A stretch of 64,000 nucleotides of DNA from Caulobacter sp. X (GTDB taxonomy: Bacteria; Pseudomonadota; Alphaproteobacteria; Caulobacterales; Caulobacteraceae), in the NCBI RefSeq assembly GCF_002742635.1, contig NZ_PEGF01000001.1, positions 186,001-250,000 on the forward strand, read 5' to 3'. A program made the position numbers and the translations under genes. How positions within the stretch are numbered: position 1 is the stretch's first letter; every line of letters begins with the position of its first letter. The notes beneath the pieces are model-generated. The model searched no databases. It was not told the DNA's origin and was given only the letters and a program-made list of their open reading frames with translations. Positions 37,519 through 46,269 of this stretch are shown one piece after another.

Positions 37519-39000
37519 ATGGTCGGCATCGCCGCCTGGGGCGCTTATGCGCCGCGTCTTCGTCTGAGCCGCAAGGCGGTGACCGAGGCCAACGCCTGGG
37601 TCGCGCCGAACCTCAAGGCCAAGGGCAAGGGCGAACGGTCCATGGCCAATTGGGACGAGGACGCCCTGACCATGGCCGTCGAGGCCGCGCGCGACGCGTT
37701 GGGCCCTGACGACGACCGCTCCCACATCGACGCCCTCTATTTCGCCTCGACCACGGCGCCCTTCGCCGACCGGCTGAACGCCGGTGTGGTGTCGGCGGCG
37801 CTCACCCTGGAGAAGTCGATCGCGGCGACCGACGTGACGGGATCCCAGCGCTGCGGCCTGACGGCCCTGGCCCAGGCGCTGTCCGCCGTCGCCGGCTGCG
37901 GGGCCAAGGCCGCCCTGGTCGCGGCGGGCGAGCACCGCAAGGCGCGCGCCGCCTCCGCCCAGGAGCTGGACTTCGGCGACGGCGCGGCGGCCTTCGTGGT
38001 CACCGACGGACCGGGGGCGGCCGAACTGCTGGGCCGCGGCAGCGTCACCGACGATTTCGTGGACCACTTCCGCGGCGACGACGGCGGCTTCGACTACTAC
38101 TGGGAGGAGCGCTGGATCCGCGACGAGGGCATCGTCAAGCTGGTCCCACCGGCGATCCGAAAGGCGCTTGAGGTTGCCGGCCTAAGTACTTCCGATGTCG
38201 ATCATTTCTGCTTCCCGTCCACCTTCGCCGGCATGGCCGCCACGGTGGCGAAGGCGGCCGGGATCAAGCCGGAGGCCGTGCGCGACAACCTCGCCGCCGT
38301 GATGGGCGAGGCGGGCTGCGCGCATGGGCCGATCATGTTGGCGCACGCGCTTGAAAACGCTCGTGAAAACGAGGTGATCCTCGTGGCGCAGTTCGGTCAG
38401 GGCGCCGAGGCCCTGGTGTTCCGCGCTACGGGCCAGGGACAGCGTCCCGCGCGCGGCGTCACGGGTTCGCTCGCCGATCGAAAAGAAGAGACCAACTATC
38501 TGAAATTCCTGACCTTCAACGGCCTCGTCGAATGGGACAAGGGCATGCGGGCCGAGAAGGACAACAAGACCGCGCTGACGACCCTATACCGCAATGAGGA
38601 CATGATCCTGGGCCTGGTCGGCGGCCGCTGCCGCGAGACCGGAGTCGTTCAGTTCCCGCGCACCCGCATCTCGGTCGCGCCGAACAACCCGGCGGTCGAC
38701 ACCCAGGAGCCGTACAAGTTCGCCGACCGGCGCGCGAGCATTCTCAGCTACTCGGCTGATTATCTGACCTTTTCCATGGCCCCGCCGAACCACTACGGCA
38801 TGGTCGTCTTCGAGGGCGGCGGGCGGATCATGATGGACATCACGGATGTCGCGCCGGGCGATGTCGAGACCGGCCTGCCGGTGCGGATGGTCTTCCGCGT
38901 CAAGGAGGTCGACGAGAAGCGCGGCTTCGTCCGCTATTTCTGGAAGGCGACGCCCGATCGCGCCGCCCTGGCCAACGCGACCGCCCAGGCGGCGGAATAG
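37519..39000 (+). CDS. HMG-CoA synthase-like protein fused to a DUF35 OB-fold domain
   Basis: A 493-residue protein. Residues 1-330 have a thiolase/KAS III-like fold related to HMG-CoA synthase (GIAAWGAYAPRLRLSR start, FGDGAAAFVVTD, VMGEAGCAHGPIMLAHALE). Residues about 340-480 form a DUF35/OB-fold domain (RCRETGVVQFPRTRIS). The usual active-site Cys position in the D-x4-C segment reads DVTGSQRC, with Gln110 where Cys is expected and Cys112 two residues later. The usual His region reads CFPSTFAGM. It may be non-catalytic or use a shifted Cys. It is followed by a thiolase gene after 9 bases, echoing thiolase-HMGCS-DUF35 complexes of archaea and DUF35-dependent Ltp aldolases. Confidence 0.8.
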   Translation: MVGIAAWGAYAPRLRLSRKAVTEANAWVAPNLKAKGKGERSMANWDEDALTMAVEAARDALGPDDDRSHIDALYFASTTAPFADRLNAGVVSAALTLEKSIAATDVTGSQRCGLTALAQALSAVAGCGAKAALVAAGEHRKARAASAQELDFGDGAAAFVVTDGPGAAELLGRGSVTDDFVDHFRGDDGGFDYYWEERWIRDEGIVKLVPPAIRKALEVAGLSTSDVDHFCFPSTFAGMAATVAKAAGIKPEAVRDNLAAVMGEAGCAHGPIMLAHALENARENEVILVAQFGQGAEALVFRATGQGQRPARGVTGSLADRKEETNYLKFLTFNGLVEWDKGMRAEKDNKTALTTLYRNEDMILGLVGGRCRETGVVQFPRTRISVAPNNPAVDTQEPYKFADRRASILSYSADYLTFSMAPPNHYGMVVFEGGGRIMMDITDVAPGDVETGLPVRMVFRVKEVDEKRGFVRYFWKATPDRAALANATAQAAE

Positions 39001-39009
39001 GAGGCGAAG

Positions 39010-40212
39010 ATGCCACAGGGTATCCGCGACAAGGTCGCCATCCTCGGGATGGGCTGCAGCAAGTTCGGTGAGCGTTGGGACGCCGGCCCCGACGATCTGA
39101 TGGTCGAGGCCTATCTAGAGGCCATGCAGGACGCCGGCATCGAGCCGACGCAGCTGGATGCGGCCTGGTTCTCGACGCACATCGACGAGATCGGCTCGGG
39201 CAAGGGCGGCACGCCGCTGTCGATCGCCCTGCGCCTGCCCAACATCGCCGTCACCCGGGTCGAGAACTTCTGCGCCTCGGGCTCCGAGGCGTTCCGGGGC
39301 GCGGTCTACGCCGTGGCGGCGGGGGCGGCCGACATCGCCCTGGCGGTCGGCGTCGAGAAGCTGAAGGACACCGGCTATGGCGGCCTGCCGGTCGCCAATC
39401 CTGGGACGCTGAACCCGCAGGTGATGCCGAACGGCTCGGCGCCCGGCAACTTCGCCCAACTCGCCAGCGCCTACCGCGCCAAGCACGGCGTCTCCAAGGA
39501 CGACCTGAAGCGCGCCATCGCCCACGTGTCGGTCAAGAGCCACGCCAACGGCGCCAAGAACCCTAAGGCCCACCTGAGGAAGCCGATCACCGAGGAGCAG
39601 GCGCTGAACGCCCCAATGATCGCCGAGCCGCTAGGCCTGTTCGACTGCTGCGGCGTCTCGGACGGCGCGGCGGCGGCGATCGTCACCACGCCCGAGATCG
39701 CCCGCGCCCTGGGCAAGCACGACCTCGTCACGGTCAAGGCGCTGCAGCTGTCGGTCTCGAACGGCTACGAGAGCCAGTACAACGGCTGGGATGGCAGCCA
39801 CTTCCACACCGCCCGCATCGCCGCCGGCAAGGCCTACAAGGAGGCTGGCATCGAGCGTCCGCGCGAGCAAATCTCGATGATGGAGGTGCACGACTGCTTC
39901 TCGGTCACCGAGCTGGTGACGATGGAGGACCTCTTCATCTCGCCCGAGGGACAGGGCTGGAAGGACGTGCTGGACGGCTTCTACGACGCCGACGGCGGGG
40001 TGCCGTGCCAGATCGACGGCGGGCTGAAGTGCTTTGGCCACCCGATCGGCGTCTCGGGTCTGCGGATGCTATACGAGATGTACCTGCAGCTCCAGGGCCG
40101 CGCCGGCGAGCGGCAGCTGGCCAATCCCGTTTTCGGCATGACCCACAACCTGGGCGGCGCGCCGGCCAGCAATGTCTGCTCGGTGGCGATCATCGGCCAA
40201 GAGGGCGCGTAG
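39010..40212 (+). CDS. Thiolase family protein (SCP-x/acetyl-CoA acetyltransferase type)
   Basis: A 400-residue thiolase-superfamily protein. The nucleophile lies in NFCASGSEAF (about Cys94), and MEVHDCFSVTEL and KCFGHPIGVSGLRM supply the other active-site segments, as in SCP-x-type thiolases. It follows the HMGCS-like/DUF35 gene by 9 bases, so the two probably form a complex in which the DUF35 domain shuttles or binds the acyl-CoA. Reaction may be thiolytic cleavage, condensation or retro-aldol cleavage of a beta-keto or beta-hydroxy acyl-CoA. Substrate unknown. Confidence 0.85.
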   Translation: MPQGIRDKVAILGMGCSKFGERWDAGPDDLMVEAYLEAMQDAGIEPTQLDAAWFSTHIDEIGSGKGGTPLSIALRLPNIAVTRVENFCASGSEAFRGAVYAVAAGAADIALAVGVEKLKDTGYGGLPVANPGTLNPQVMPNGSAPGNFAQLASAYRAKHGVSKDDLKRAIAHVSVKSHANGAKNPKAHLRKPITEEQALNAPMIAEPLGLFDCCGVSDGAAAAIVTTPEIARALGKHDLVTVKALQLSVSNGYESQYNGWDGSHFHTARIAAGKAYKEAGIERPREQISMMEVHDCFSVTELVTMEDLFISPEGQGWKDVLDGFYDADGGVPCQIDGGLKCFGHPIGVSGLRMLYEMYLQLQGRAGERQLANPVFGMTHNLGGAPASNVCSVAIIGQEGA

Positions 40213-40255
40213 GAAAGGGGCTTAATTCCGTCCAGCGCTTGATGTACCGAGGGGC

Positions 40256-41392
40256 ATGGCTCTCAAAGGCTTCAAGCGCTGGATTTTCGCGGGCGTCGTC
40301 CTGTTCCTGGCGCTGATCCTGTCGGCGGCCTTCATCTGGCGCTACGACATCCTCAGCAACGCGCTGGACCCCAAGGTCCCGTTCCTGACCTATCACCCGC
40401 CGCCCGCGCCGGACTACGGCAAGCGGGCGTCGTGGGCCCTGCTGCCGCGAAATCCCGAGGCCGTACCGCCGGCCGACCGCCTCGTGGACATTTTCTTTGT
40501 CCATCCGACCACCTTTGACGGCGGGCGGGACTGGAACGGCGGCATCGACCAGCCCAAGGCCGCGCGGTTCCTGTCGCGGGTGGTGCTGCCCAACTATGCC
40601 GGACCCTTCGATCGTGTGGGGCGCATCTTCGCGCCGCGCTATCGTCAGGCCAGCCTCTACACCTACCTGACCCTGCGCGACGACGCCCGCGAGGCGCGGC
40701 GCTTCGCCTATGGCGACGTGTTGCAGGCGTTTCGGGCCTATCGCGTCCGCTACGGCCAGGACCGGCCGTTCATCATCGTCGGGGTGGAGCAGGGCGGCTC
40801 CCTTGCCGCGCGCCTGCTGAGCGAGGAGATCGCCGCCAAGCCCGATCTCAAGAGCCGCCTCGTCGCGGCCTATCTGATCGAGACCCCCGTTCCGGCCGAT
40901 GAATATACGCTCGCCGCGCCGCTGCCGGCCTGCGAGCGCAAGGCTCAGGCGGGATGCGTCGCCGCCTGGATCTCGGCGCCGGAAGGCGACTTCCAGCGGG
41001 TGCAGGAGCTGATTGGCCGCTCGCTGGTTTGGGATCCGTCGGACCAACTGGTGAACCTCGAAGGCCGCCCACCGCTGTGCTTCAACCCGCTGCTCGGCGG
41101 AACCTCGGTGGAGCGCGCGCCCGCTCGTCTGAACCTGGGCGCGGCCAACGCCACCGGCCTGGACTGGGGCGCCCGTCCGCCGTTCCTCCAGCGCCAGGTG
41201 TCGGCGCGCTGCGAGAACGGGATCCTGCGCACCAGCAAGCCGAAGTCGAACTCGTTGCGCGACAGCGGCTCCTGGGCCGACCGGCGCAAGGTCGACGCCT
41301 TCAACCTGTTCTACGCCGACCTCGAAGCCGACGCCCTGGAGCGCAGCCGGGCGGCTCAGCCGCCGGCGAGCAAAGCCTCCAGTCCGCCGTAG
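40256..41392 (+). CDS. DUF3089 protein with altered alpha/beta-hydrolase nucleophile elbow
   Basis: A 378-residue protein with one N-terminal membrane helix (about 10-28) and a DUF3089 domain (ADRLVDIFFVHPTTFDGG, FAYGDVLQAFRAYRVRY). In related proteins the elbow reads GHSQG with a catalytic serine; here residues 176-180 are GVEQG, with Glu178 in that place. The downstream WDPSDQLVNL and lack of an obvious replacement Ser suggest a pseudo-hydrolase. Its last 37 bases overlap the convergent DUF6285 gene. Function unknown; it may be part of the preceding acyl-CoA cluster. Confidence 0.75.
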   Translation: MALKGFKRWIFAGVVLFLALILSAAFIWRYDILSNALDPKVPFLTYHPPPAPDYGKRASWALLPRNPEAVPPADRLVDIFFVHPTTFDGGRDWNGGIDQPKAARFLSRVVLPNYAGPFDRVGRIFAPRYRQASLYTYLTLRDDAREARRFAYGDVLQAFRAYRVRYGQDRPFIIVGVEQGGSLAARLLSEEIAAKPDLKSRLVAAYLIETPVPADEYTLAAPLPACERKAQAGCVAAWISAPEGDFQRVQELIGRSLVWDPSDQLVNLEGRPPLCFNPLLGGTSVERAPARLNLGAANATGLDWGARPPFLQRQVSARCENGILRTSKPKSNSLRDSGSWADRRKVDAFNLFYADLEADALERSRAAQPPASKASSPP

Positions 41393-41727
41393 CTCGGCTG
41401 GTCGATCCGGATCTGGCCGATCGCCGTCGCGCGGAGGTGGGACAGCAGCGCCGGGTCACGCGGTGCGATCCGGCCCTCGCGCAGGGCTTCGCAAAGCGCG
41501 GCGTTCAAGGTCGCGAAATCGCCGTCTCGGTCCAGCAGCGCCCTCAGGCGCCCGACCGCCTCCGCCTCCAGCGTCGCGCCAAGCTCGGCCTCGCGCGCCG
41601 CGGTGGCGCGGGCGTTGTCGGTCACGCGCGAGAGAAAAGCGTGGCGGGCGTCGCCTGGCGTGGCGGGCTGGGCGTCGAAGGCGGCGATCGCCTCGGACAG
41701 CTCGGCGGCGGTTGGATGGCTGATCAT
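41356..41727 (-). CDS. DUF6285-like small protein, partner of APH-type kinase
   Basis: A 123-residue, Ala-rich, mostly helical protein (HPTAAELSEAIAAF start). ATG 41727 overlaps the stop of the upstream phosphotransferase gene (ATGA). Small DUF6285 proteins are commonly encoded next to ACAD10-type phosphotransferases, so this assignment is partly by context. Function unknown. Its 3' end overlaps the convergent DUF3089 gene by 37 bases. Confidence 0.65.
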   Translation of the reverse strand: MISHPTAAELSEAIAAFDAQPATPGDARHAFLSRVTDNARATAAREAELGATLEAEAVGRLRALLDRDGDFATLNAALCEALREGRIAPRDPALLSHLRATAIGQIRIDQPSYGGLEALLAGG

Positions 41728-42689
41728 GCGGCCTCCATCAGGGCGACGAGGTCGATCTCGGTTTCGCTGGTGCGGCGGCCGATCATGGCGCGCTCGATCG
41801 AGCGGTCCGCGCCGGCGGCGAAGCTCTGGTACATCATCAGGCACATAACCCCCCATTTCAGCGAGCCCAGGGCCTGCCAGAACTTCACACGCTCCAATGG
41901 GATGTCGCCGCCGTGGCCGGCTAGCAGCTCCGCATAGTCCCCAAAGCCGCCGACCGGCTTTCGCCACTCGCCGAAGCGCCAGGAATTGACGCACATCCAG
42001 CCGAGGTCCTCGGCCGGATCGCCCAGATGCGCCAGCTCCCAGTCGAGCACGCCGACCAGGCCTTGCTCGGGATGGATCATCAGATTGCCATTCCGGAAGT
42101 CGCCGTGGACCAGCACCGGCTTGTCGGGCGGCGGCGGCGCGATGGCCTCCAGCCAGCGGAAGGCGGCCTCCAGGATCGGCCGCGGGGCCTTCATCTGGCG
42201 ATAGAGGTCTTCGTAGCGCGCCAGCTCGCCTCGAGCGTCCGATGTGGTCAGCGGCGGCAGGCCTTCGATTGGGATGGCGTGAATGCGAGCCAGGACCTCG
42301 CCGCAGCGGCGGGCCAGGCCAGGACGGACGCCGGCGAAGGCCTCGTCGCGGACGATCCGTCTCCCCAGGGTCTCGCCCTCAAGGCGACGCATGACATAGG
42401 CCTCGCCGAGACCATCGTCGGGTTCACAGACGTGGACCACGCTGGGCGCGGGCGCGCCGGCTATGTCGGCGGCGCGGATCAGAGCCGCTTCGCTGGCCAG
42501 AGGCAGGGCGGTGTCGCGCGGCAAGGCGCCGTCTGGCCGTCGGCGCAGGATCAGCGGCGCGCCATCGTCGAGATCGAAGGCCCAGGTTTCGAGGCTGGCC
42601 CCGCCTGACAGTCGGCGAGCGTTGCGAGCGCCTGTCGCGGCGGGCGACAGGCGCGGGGCGAGGCGGTCCAGGGCGGCGGCGACATCCAT
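41724..42689 (-). CDS. Phosphotransferase family protein (APH fold, ACAD10-like)
   Basis: A 321-residue kinase-fold protein. The catalytic loop is VHGDFRNGN (about 194-202) and the Mg-binding Asp216 is in VLDWELAHLGDP. The N-terminal RRLSGGASLETWAFDL segment is of the ACAD10/11 kinase type, known to phosphorylate 4-hydroxyacyl-CoA intermediates in beta-oxidation. It is not an antibiotic resistance gene by context. It overlaps the DUF6285 gene and lies near the thiolase/HMGCS-like pair, which fits acyl-CoA metabolism. Confidence 0.82.
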   Translation of the reverse strand: MDVAAALDRLAPRLSPAATGARNARRLSGGASLETWAFDLDDGAPLILRRRPDGALPRDTALPLASEAALIRAADIAGAPAPSVVHVCEPDDGLGEAYVMRRLEGETLGRRIVRDEAFAGVRPGLARRCGEVLARIHAIPIEGLPPLTTSDARGELARYEDLYRQMKAPRPILEAAFRWLEAIAPPPPDKPVLVHGDFRNGNLMIHPEQGLVGVLDWELAHLGDPAEDLGWMCVNSWRFGEWRKPVGGFGDYAELLAGHGGDIPLERVKFWQALGSLKWGVMCLMMYQSFAAGADRSIERAMIGRRTSETEIDLVALMEAA

Positions 42690-42801
42690 GGAAGGGAAGC
42701 TTCCAGCCTTGACCCGGCGTCAGGCAAGAGGCCCTCATCTTTACGGCGAGGCCGGCGCGCCTTAGGCAGGACTCCACCCGTTTCGCTGTACAGGATTTCC
42801 G

Positions 42802-43746
42802 ATGCCTTCCGGTCTCGCCGCGCTGCTCGATGACGTCGCCGGCATCACCAAGCTGGCCGCCGCCTCGCTGGACGACGTGACCGGCGCGGCCGGCAAGGCG
42901 GGGTCCAAGGCCGTGGGCGTGGTGGTCGACGACACCGCCGTGACGCCCGGCTACGCCATGGGCTTCACGCCCGACCGTGAGCTGCCGATCGTGTGGAAAA
43001 TCGCGCTGGGCTCGTTGCGCAACAAGCTCTTGTTCCTGCTGCCCGGCGCCATGCTGCTGTCGGCCTTCGCGCCCTGGGCCGTCACGCCGATCCTGATGTG
43101 CGGCGGCGCCTATCTGGCCTTCGAGGCGACCGAGAAGGTGGTGGAGGCCTTCACGCCCGAGAGCGAGGGCGAAGCTCCCGAGGCGCTCGCCATGAGCGCG
43201 CCGGAGCTGGAGAAGCAGAAGGTGGCCGGCGCCATCCGCACCGACCTCATCCTGTCGGCCGAGATCATGGCCATCGCCTTGGCCGATGTGACCGCGCAGC
43301 CGCTCGCGATCCAAGCCGCCGCGCTGACCGTGGTCGGCGTGCTGCTGACCATCGGCGTCTATGGCGCCGTCGCCCTGATCGTGAAGATGGACGACATCGG
43401 CCTGCACTTGTCTCGCGGCAAGGTCCAGAGCCTGCGCGGCTTCGGGAGGGGGCTGGTCAAGGCCATGCCCTGGACCATGGAGGCCCTGACCGTGATCGGC
43501 ACCGCCGCCATGCTGTGGGTCGGCGGCGGCATCATCGTCCACGGGCTGGAGAGATTCCACCTGACACCCGTGCCGCACTGGGTCGAGGGTTTCTCGCACT
43601 GGGCGGGCCAGGCGCCGGGAGTCGGCGCGGTGACCGGCTGGCTGGCCTTTGCGCTGGGCTCGGCCGTGGTGGGTCTCGCGGTCGGCGGCGTCCTGGCGGG
43701 TGTGATGCACCTTTGGCGTCACCGCAAGGGCGCGGCGTCGCACTAA
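42802..43746 (+). CDS. DUF808 (YedI-like) membrane protein
   Basis: A 314-residue protein of the DUF808 family. The N-terminal MPSGLAALLDDVAGITKLAA is highly typical, and about six hydrophobic segments lie between residues 70 and 300. FEATEKVVEAF and DDIGLHL are other conserved points. No biochemical function is established. Its stop overlaps the convergent recG stop by 4 bases. Confidence 0.85.
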   Translation: MPSGLAALLDDVAGITKLAAASLDDVTGAAGKAGSKAVGVVVDDTAVTPGYAMGFTPDRELPIVWKIALGSLRNKLLFLLPGAMLLSAFAPWAVTPILMCGGAYLAFEATEKVVEAFTPESEGEAPEALAMSAPELEKQKVAGAIRTDLILSAEIMAIALADVTAQPLAIQAAALTVVGVLLTIGVYGAVALIVKMDDIGLHLSRGKVQSLRGFGRGLVKAMPWTMEALTVIGTAAMLWVGGGIIVHGLERFHLTPVPHWVEGFSHWAGQAPGVGAVTGWLAFALGSAVVGLAVGGVLAGVMHLWRHRKGAASH

Positions 43747-45839
43747 CCCGCTTCGTTCAAGGACGAGACGGGCTTCCAGTCGAATAGCTCTTGGAGCATC
43801 CGCAGCGCCTGACCGCGCGGCGAGGTGAGCTCCGGGTCACGCGCCAGGATCAAACGCGCGTCGTCGGCGGCCACGGCGATCAAGTCGCGGTGCGCGACCG
43901 GATCGGCCAGGCGATAGGCCGGGAAGCCGCTCTGCTTCAGGCCCAGAGGATCGCCGCCGCCGCGCAGCTCAAGGTCCTTCTCGGCGATCTCGAAGCCGTC
44001 GTCGCTGCGGCGCAGGATGTCGAGGCGCTTCTGGGCGACCTCGGACAGCGGCGGGTCGTAGAGCAGCACGCACGAGCTCTCGCGCGTCCCCCGGCCGACC
44101 CGGCCGCGCAGCTGATGCAGCTGGGCCAGGCCGAAGCGGTCGGCGTGCTCGATGACCATGATGCTGGCGTTGGGGACATTGACCCCGACCTCGACCACCG
44201 TGGTGGCGACCAGCACGCTGACCTCGCCATCAACGAAGCGTTGCATGACCGCGTCCTTTTCGGCGGGCGGCATCTGGCCGTGGACCAGGCCGACACCCGG
44301 CAGGTGGCGGGCCAGGTCGGCGGCGCGGTCCTCGGCGGCGCGCAGGTCAACCTTGTCCGACTCCGAGACCAGCGGGCAGATCCAGTAGGCCTGGGCGCCG
44401 CCGGCGATCGCCGCGCGCAGGCGCTCGACGATCTCGGGCACGCGCGGCGTCGGCGCGGCGCGAGTGGCGACCGGCGTGCGCCCGGGCGGCTTCTCGTCGA
44501 TGCGCGAGACATCGAGGTCGCCGAACACGGTCAGCTCCAAGGTGCGCGGAATGGGGGTGGCCGACATCGCCAGCAGGTGAACACCCCAGTCGACGTTGGG
44601 CGGCCCTTTGTCCTGCAGCCGGCGACGTTCGTTGACGCCGAAGCGGTGCTGCTCGTCGATGATGGTCAGGGCTAGCGCTTTGAAGGCGACGTCGTCCTGG
44701 AAGAGGGCGTGGGTGCCGACCGCGATGTGATGGGTCCCGTCGGCGAGGCCGGCCAGCTTGGCGGCGCGGCCCGCGCCCTTGTCGCGGCCGGTCAGCAGGA
44801 TCACCGAAAGGCCCAGCGCCTCCAGCGGTCCGGTGATGGTCTCGAAGTGCTGGCGGGCCAGGATCTCGGTCGGCGCCATCAGGGCCGATTGCAGGCCGGC
44901 GCTGGCCGCGTCGGCCATGGCCAGCATGGCGACCACGGTCTTGCCCGAGCCGACGTCGCCCTGCAGCAGCCGGCTCATCCGCTCGCCCGAGACGAGGTCG
45001 CCGCGGATTTCCGACAGCGACCGGATCTGGGCGCCGGTCAGCTTGAAGGGCAGGGCTTTCTCGGCGGCTTCGGACAGCGGTCCGGCCGGGATCAGCGGTC
45101 CCGGATGCGAGCGGCGCGCGGCCTTACGCTGGGCAAGGGCCAGCTGGTGGGCCAAGAGCTCGTCATAGGCGAGGCGGCGGCGCGGACGGACTAGCGGCGA
45201 CAGGTCCGCTTCGCTGGCGGGCGCGTGCAGGGCCGCCAGCGCCTCGCGCCAGGCTGGCAGGCGTTCGCGCTCGCGCCAGGCGGCGTCCTGCCATTCGGGG
45301 AGATCCGGCGCGCGATCCAGCGCCTCCAGGGCGAACTTGCGGAAGGTGCGTGAGGGCAAGCCCGCCGTGGCCGGATAGACGGTCTCGACCTCGGGGATGT
45401 CGCCAGCGCGCTCCTCGGCGACGATGTAGTCCGGGTGGGCGATCTGTAGTTCCGAGGCGAAGCCTTCCGGGCGCTCGACCTTACCGCTGACCGCTCGCCG
45501 CGCGCCCTTGGGGTGCTGGCGCTCCAGATGCGGACCGTGGCCCTTGAACCAGATCAGCGTGAGGAAGCCCGTGCCGTCCCAGGCGCGGATCTTCCAGGGC
45601 TGGCCCAGGCGATGCGGCGGCTGGTGGCCGTCGATGGTGACGACGAAGGTCTGGACCTGTCCCTCGACGGCTTGGTCCACCGTCGTCACGCTCCGGCGGA
45701 TCAGGCCGGTCGGGGCCGTGAAGAGCACGTCGCGCACGATCGGTCCCGCCAGCTTCTCCAGTAGCGGCGCGACGCGCGGGCCCACGCCCTTGAGCGTGGA
45801 CACCGAGGTGAACAGGGGAAAGAGAATCTCCGGGCGCAT
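43743..45839 (-). CDS. recG: ATP-dependent DNA helicase RecG
   Basis: A 698-residue superfamily 2 helicase that remodels stalled forks and branched DNA. An N-terminal wedge/OB domain (about 60-160) precedes the motor. Walker A is GDVGSGKT (294-301), the DEQH box is at 395-398, and LLAMSATPIPRTL, QLRGRVGRG and the RecG-specific C-terminal FEIAEKDLELRGGGDPLG follow. Length is normal. It stands alone, convergent with DUF808. Confidence 0.96.
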   Translation of the reverse strand: MRPEILFPLFTSVSTLKGVGPRVAPLLEKLAGPIVRDVLFTAPTGLIRRSVTTVDQAVEGQVQTFVVTIDGHQPPHRLGQPWKIRAWDGTGFLTLIWFKGHGPHLERQHPKGARRAVSGKVERPEGFASELQIAHPDYIVAEERAGDIPEVETVYPATAGLPSRTFRKFALEALDRAPDLPEWQDAAWRERERLPAWREALAALHAPASEADLSPLVRPRRRLAYDELLAHQLALAQRKAARRSHPGPLIPAGPLSEAAEKALPFKLTGAQIRSLSEIRGDLVSGERMSRLLQGDVGSGKTVVAMLAMADAASAGLQSALMAPTEILARQHFETITGPLEALGLSVILLTGRDKGAGRAAKLAGLADGTHHIAVGTHALFQDDVAFKALALTIIDEQHRFGVNERRRLQDKGPPNVDWGVHLLAMSATPIPRTLELTVFGDLDVSRIDEKPPGRTPVATRAAPTPRVPEIVERLRAAIAGGAQAYWICPLVSESDKVDLRAAEDRAADLARHLPGVGLVHGQMPPAEKDAVMQRFVDGEVSVLVATTVVEVGVNVPNASIMVIEHADRFGLAQLHQLRGRVGRGTRESSCVLLYDPPLSEVAQKRLDILRRSDDGFEIAEKDLELRGGGDPLGLKQSGFPAYRLADPVAHRDLIAVAADDARLILARDPELTSPRGQALRMLQELFDWKPVSSLNEAG

Positions 45840-45885
45840 GTCTCGCGACCTTAGCCGCCCACGCGCCCGTCCGCAGCCACTGGGC

Positions 45886-46251
45886 TCAGATTGACTTGTT
45901 CATCACCGGCTGCAGGGCGATCACGATGTCGGAATACTCGTCCGCGCGCGACGCGCCCGAGACGTTGAGGCGGGTGTAGAGCCAGGTCGCGCCATGGCGG
46001 GCATACGCTTCTGACCAGCGGTTCTTGGCGTCGATCAGATTGTTGGCCTCGCCCGCGTAGACCACCGTTCCCTTGGCGTCGACATAGACATAGTTGCCCG
46101 CGATCGTAGTCGCGGGATCGCCGTTGTCGGCGAGCTTGTAGCGGTAGACGGCGCCCGAGGCGCCCTTGAGTTCGATGTAAGGCTTCACGCGGTCCTCGCC
46201 CTGGAAACACTCGGCGTAGACGCACAGGTCGTGAAGGGTCCCGTGGGCCAA
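45886..46251 (-). CDS. Small protein with GIY-YIG-like core, function unknown
   Basis: A 121-residue protein. Residues 53-120 follow the layout of a GIY-YIG domain: NYVYVDAKGTVVYAGEANNL has the two short strands with YVY and YAG in place of GIY and YIG, RW follows as in the conserved Arg region, RADEYSDIV offers a Glu at the usual catalytic position, and PVMNKS matches the closing Pro-x-x-Asn. The glycine of GIY is missing and no extra DNA-binding domain is present. It lies between recG and the ABC transporter, on the same strand as both. The start at 46251 is the only early ATG. Fold call is inference. Confidence 0.5.
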   Translation of the reverse strand: MAHGTLHDLCVYAECFQGEDRVKPYIELKGASGAVYRYKLADNGDPATTIAGNYVYVDAKGTVVYAGEANNLIDAKNRWSEAYARHGATWLYTRLNVSGASRADEYSDIVIALQPVMNKSI

Positions 46252-46269
46252 ATTAAGGCTACCAAGGAA

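Noticed and set aside
41724..42689. Aminoglycoside resistance kinase
   Set aside because: The APH fold is present, but the sequence is of the ACAD10-like type and the neighbours are acyl-CoA and DUF6285 genes.
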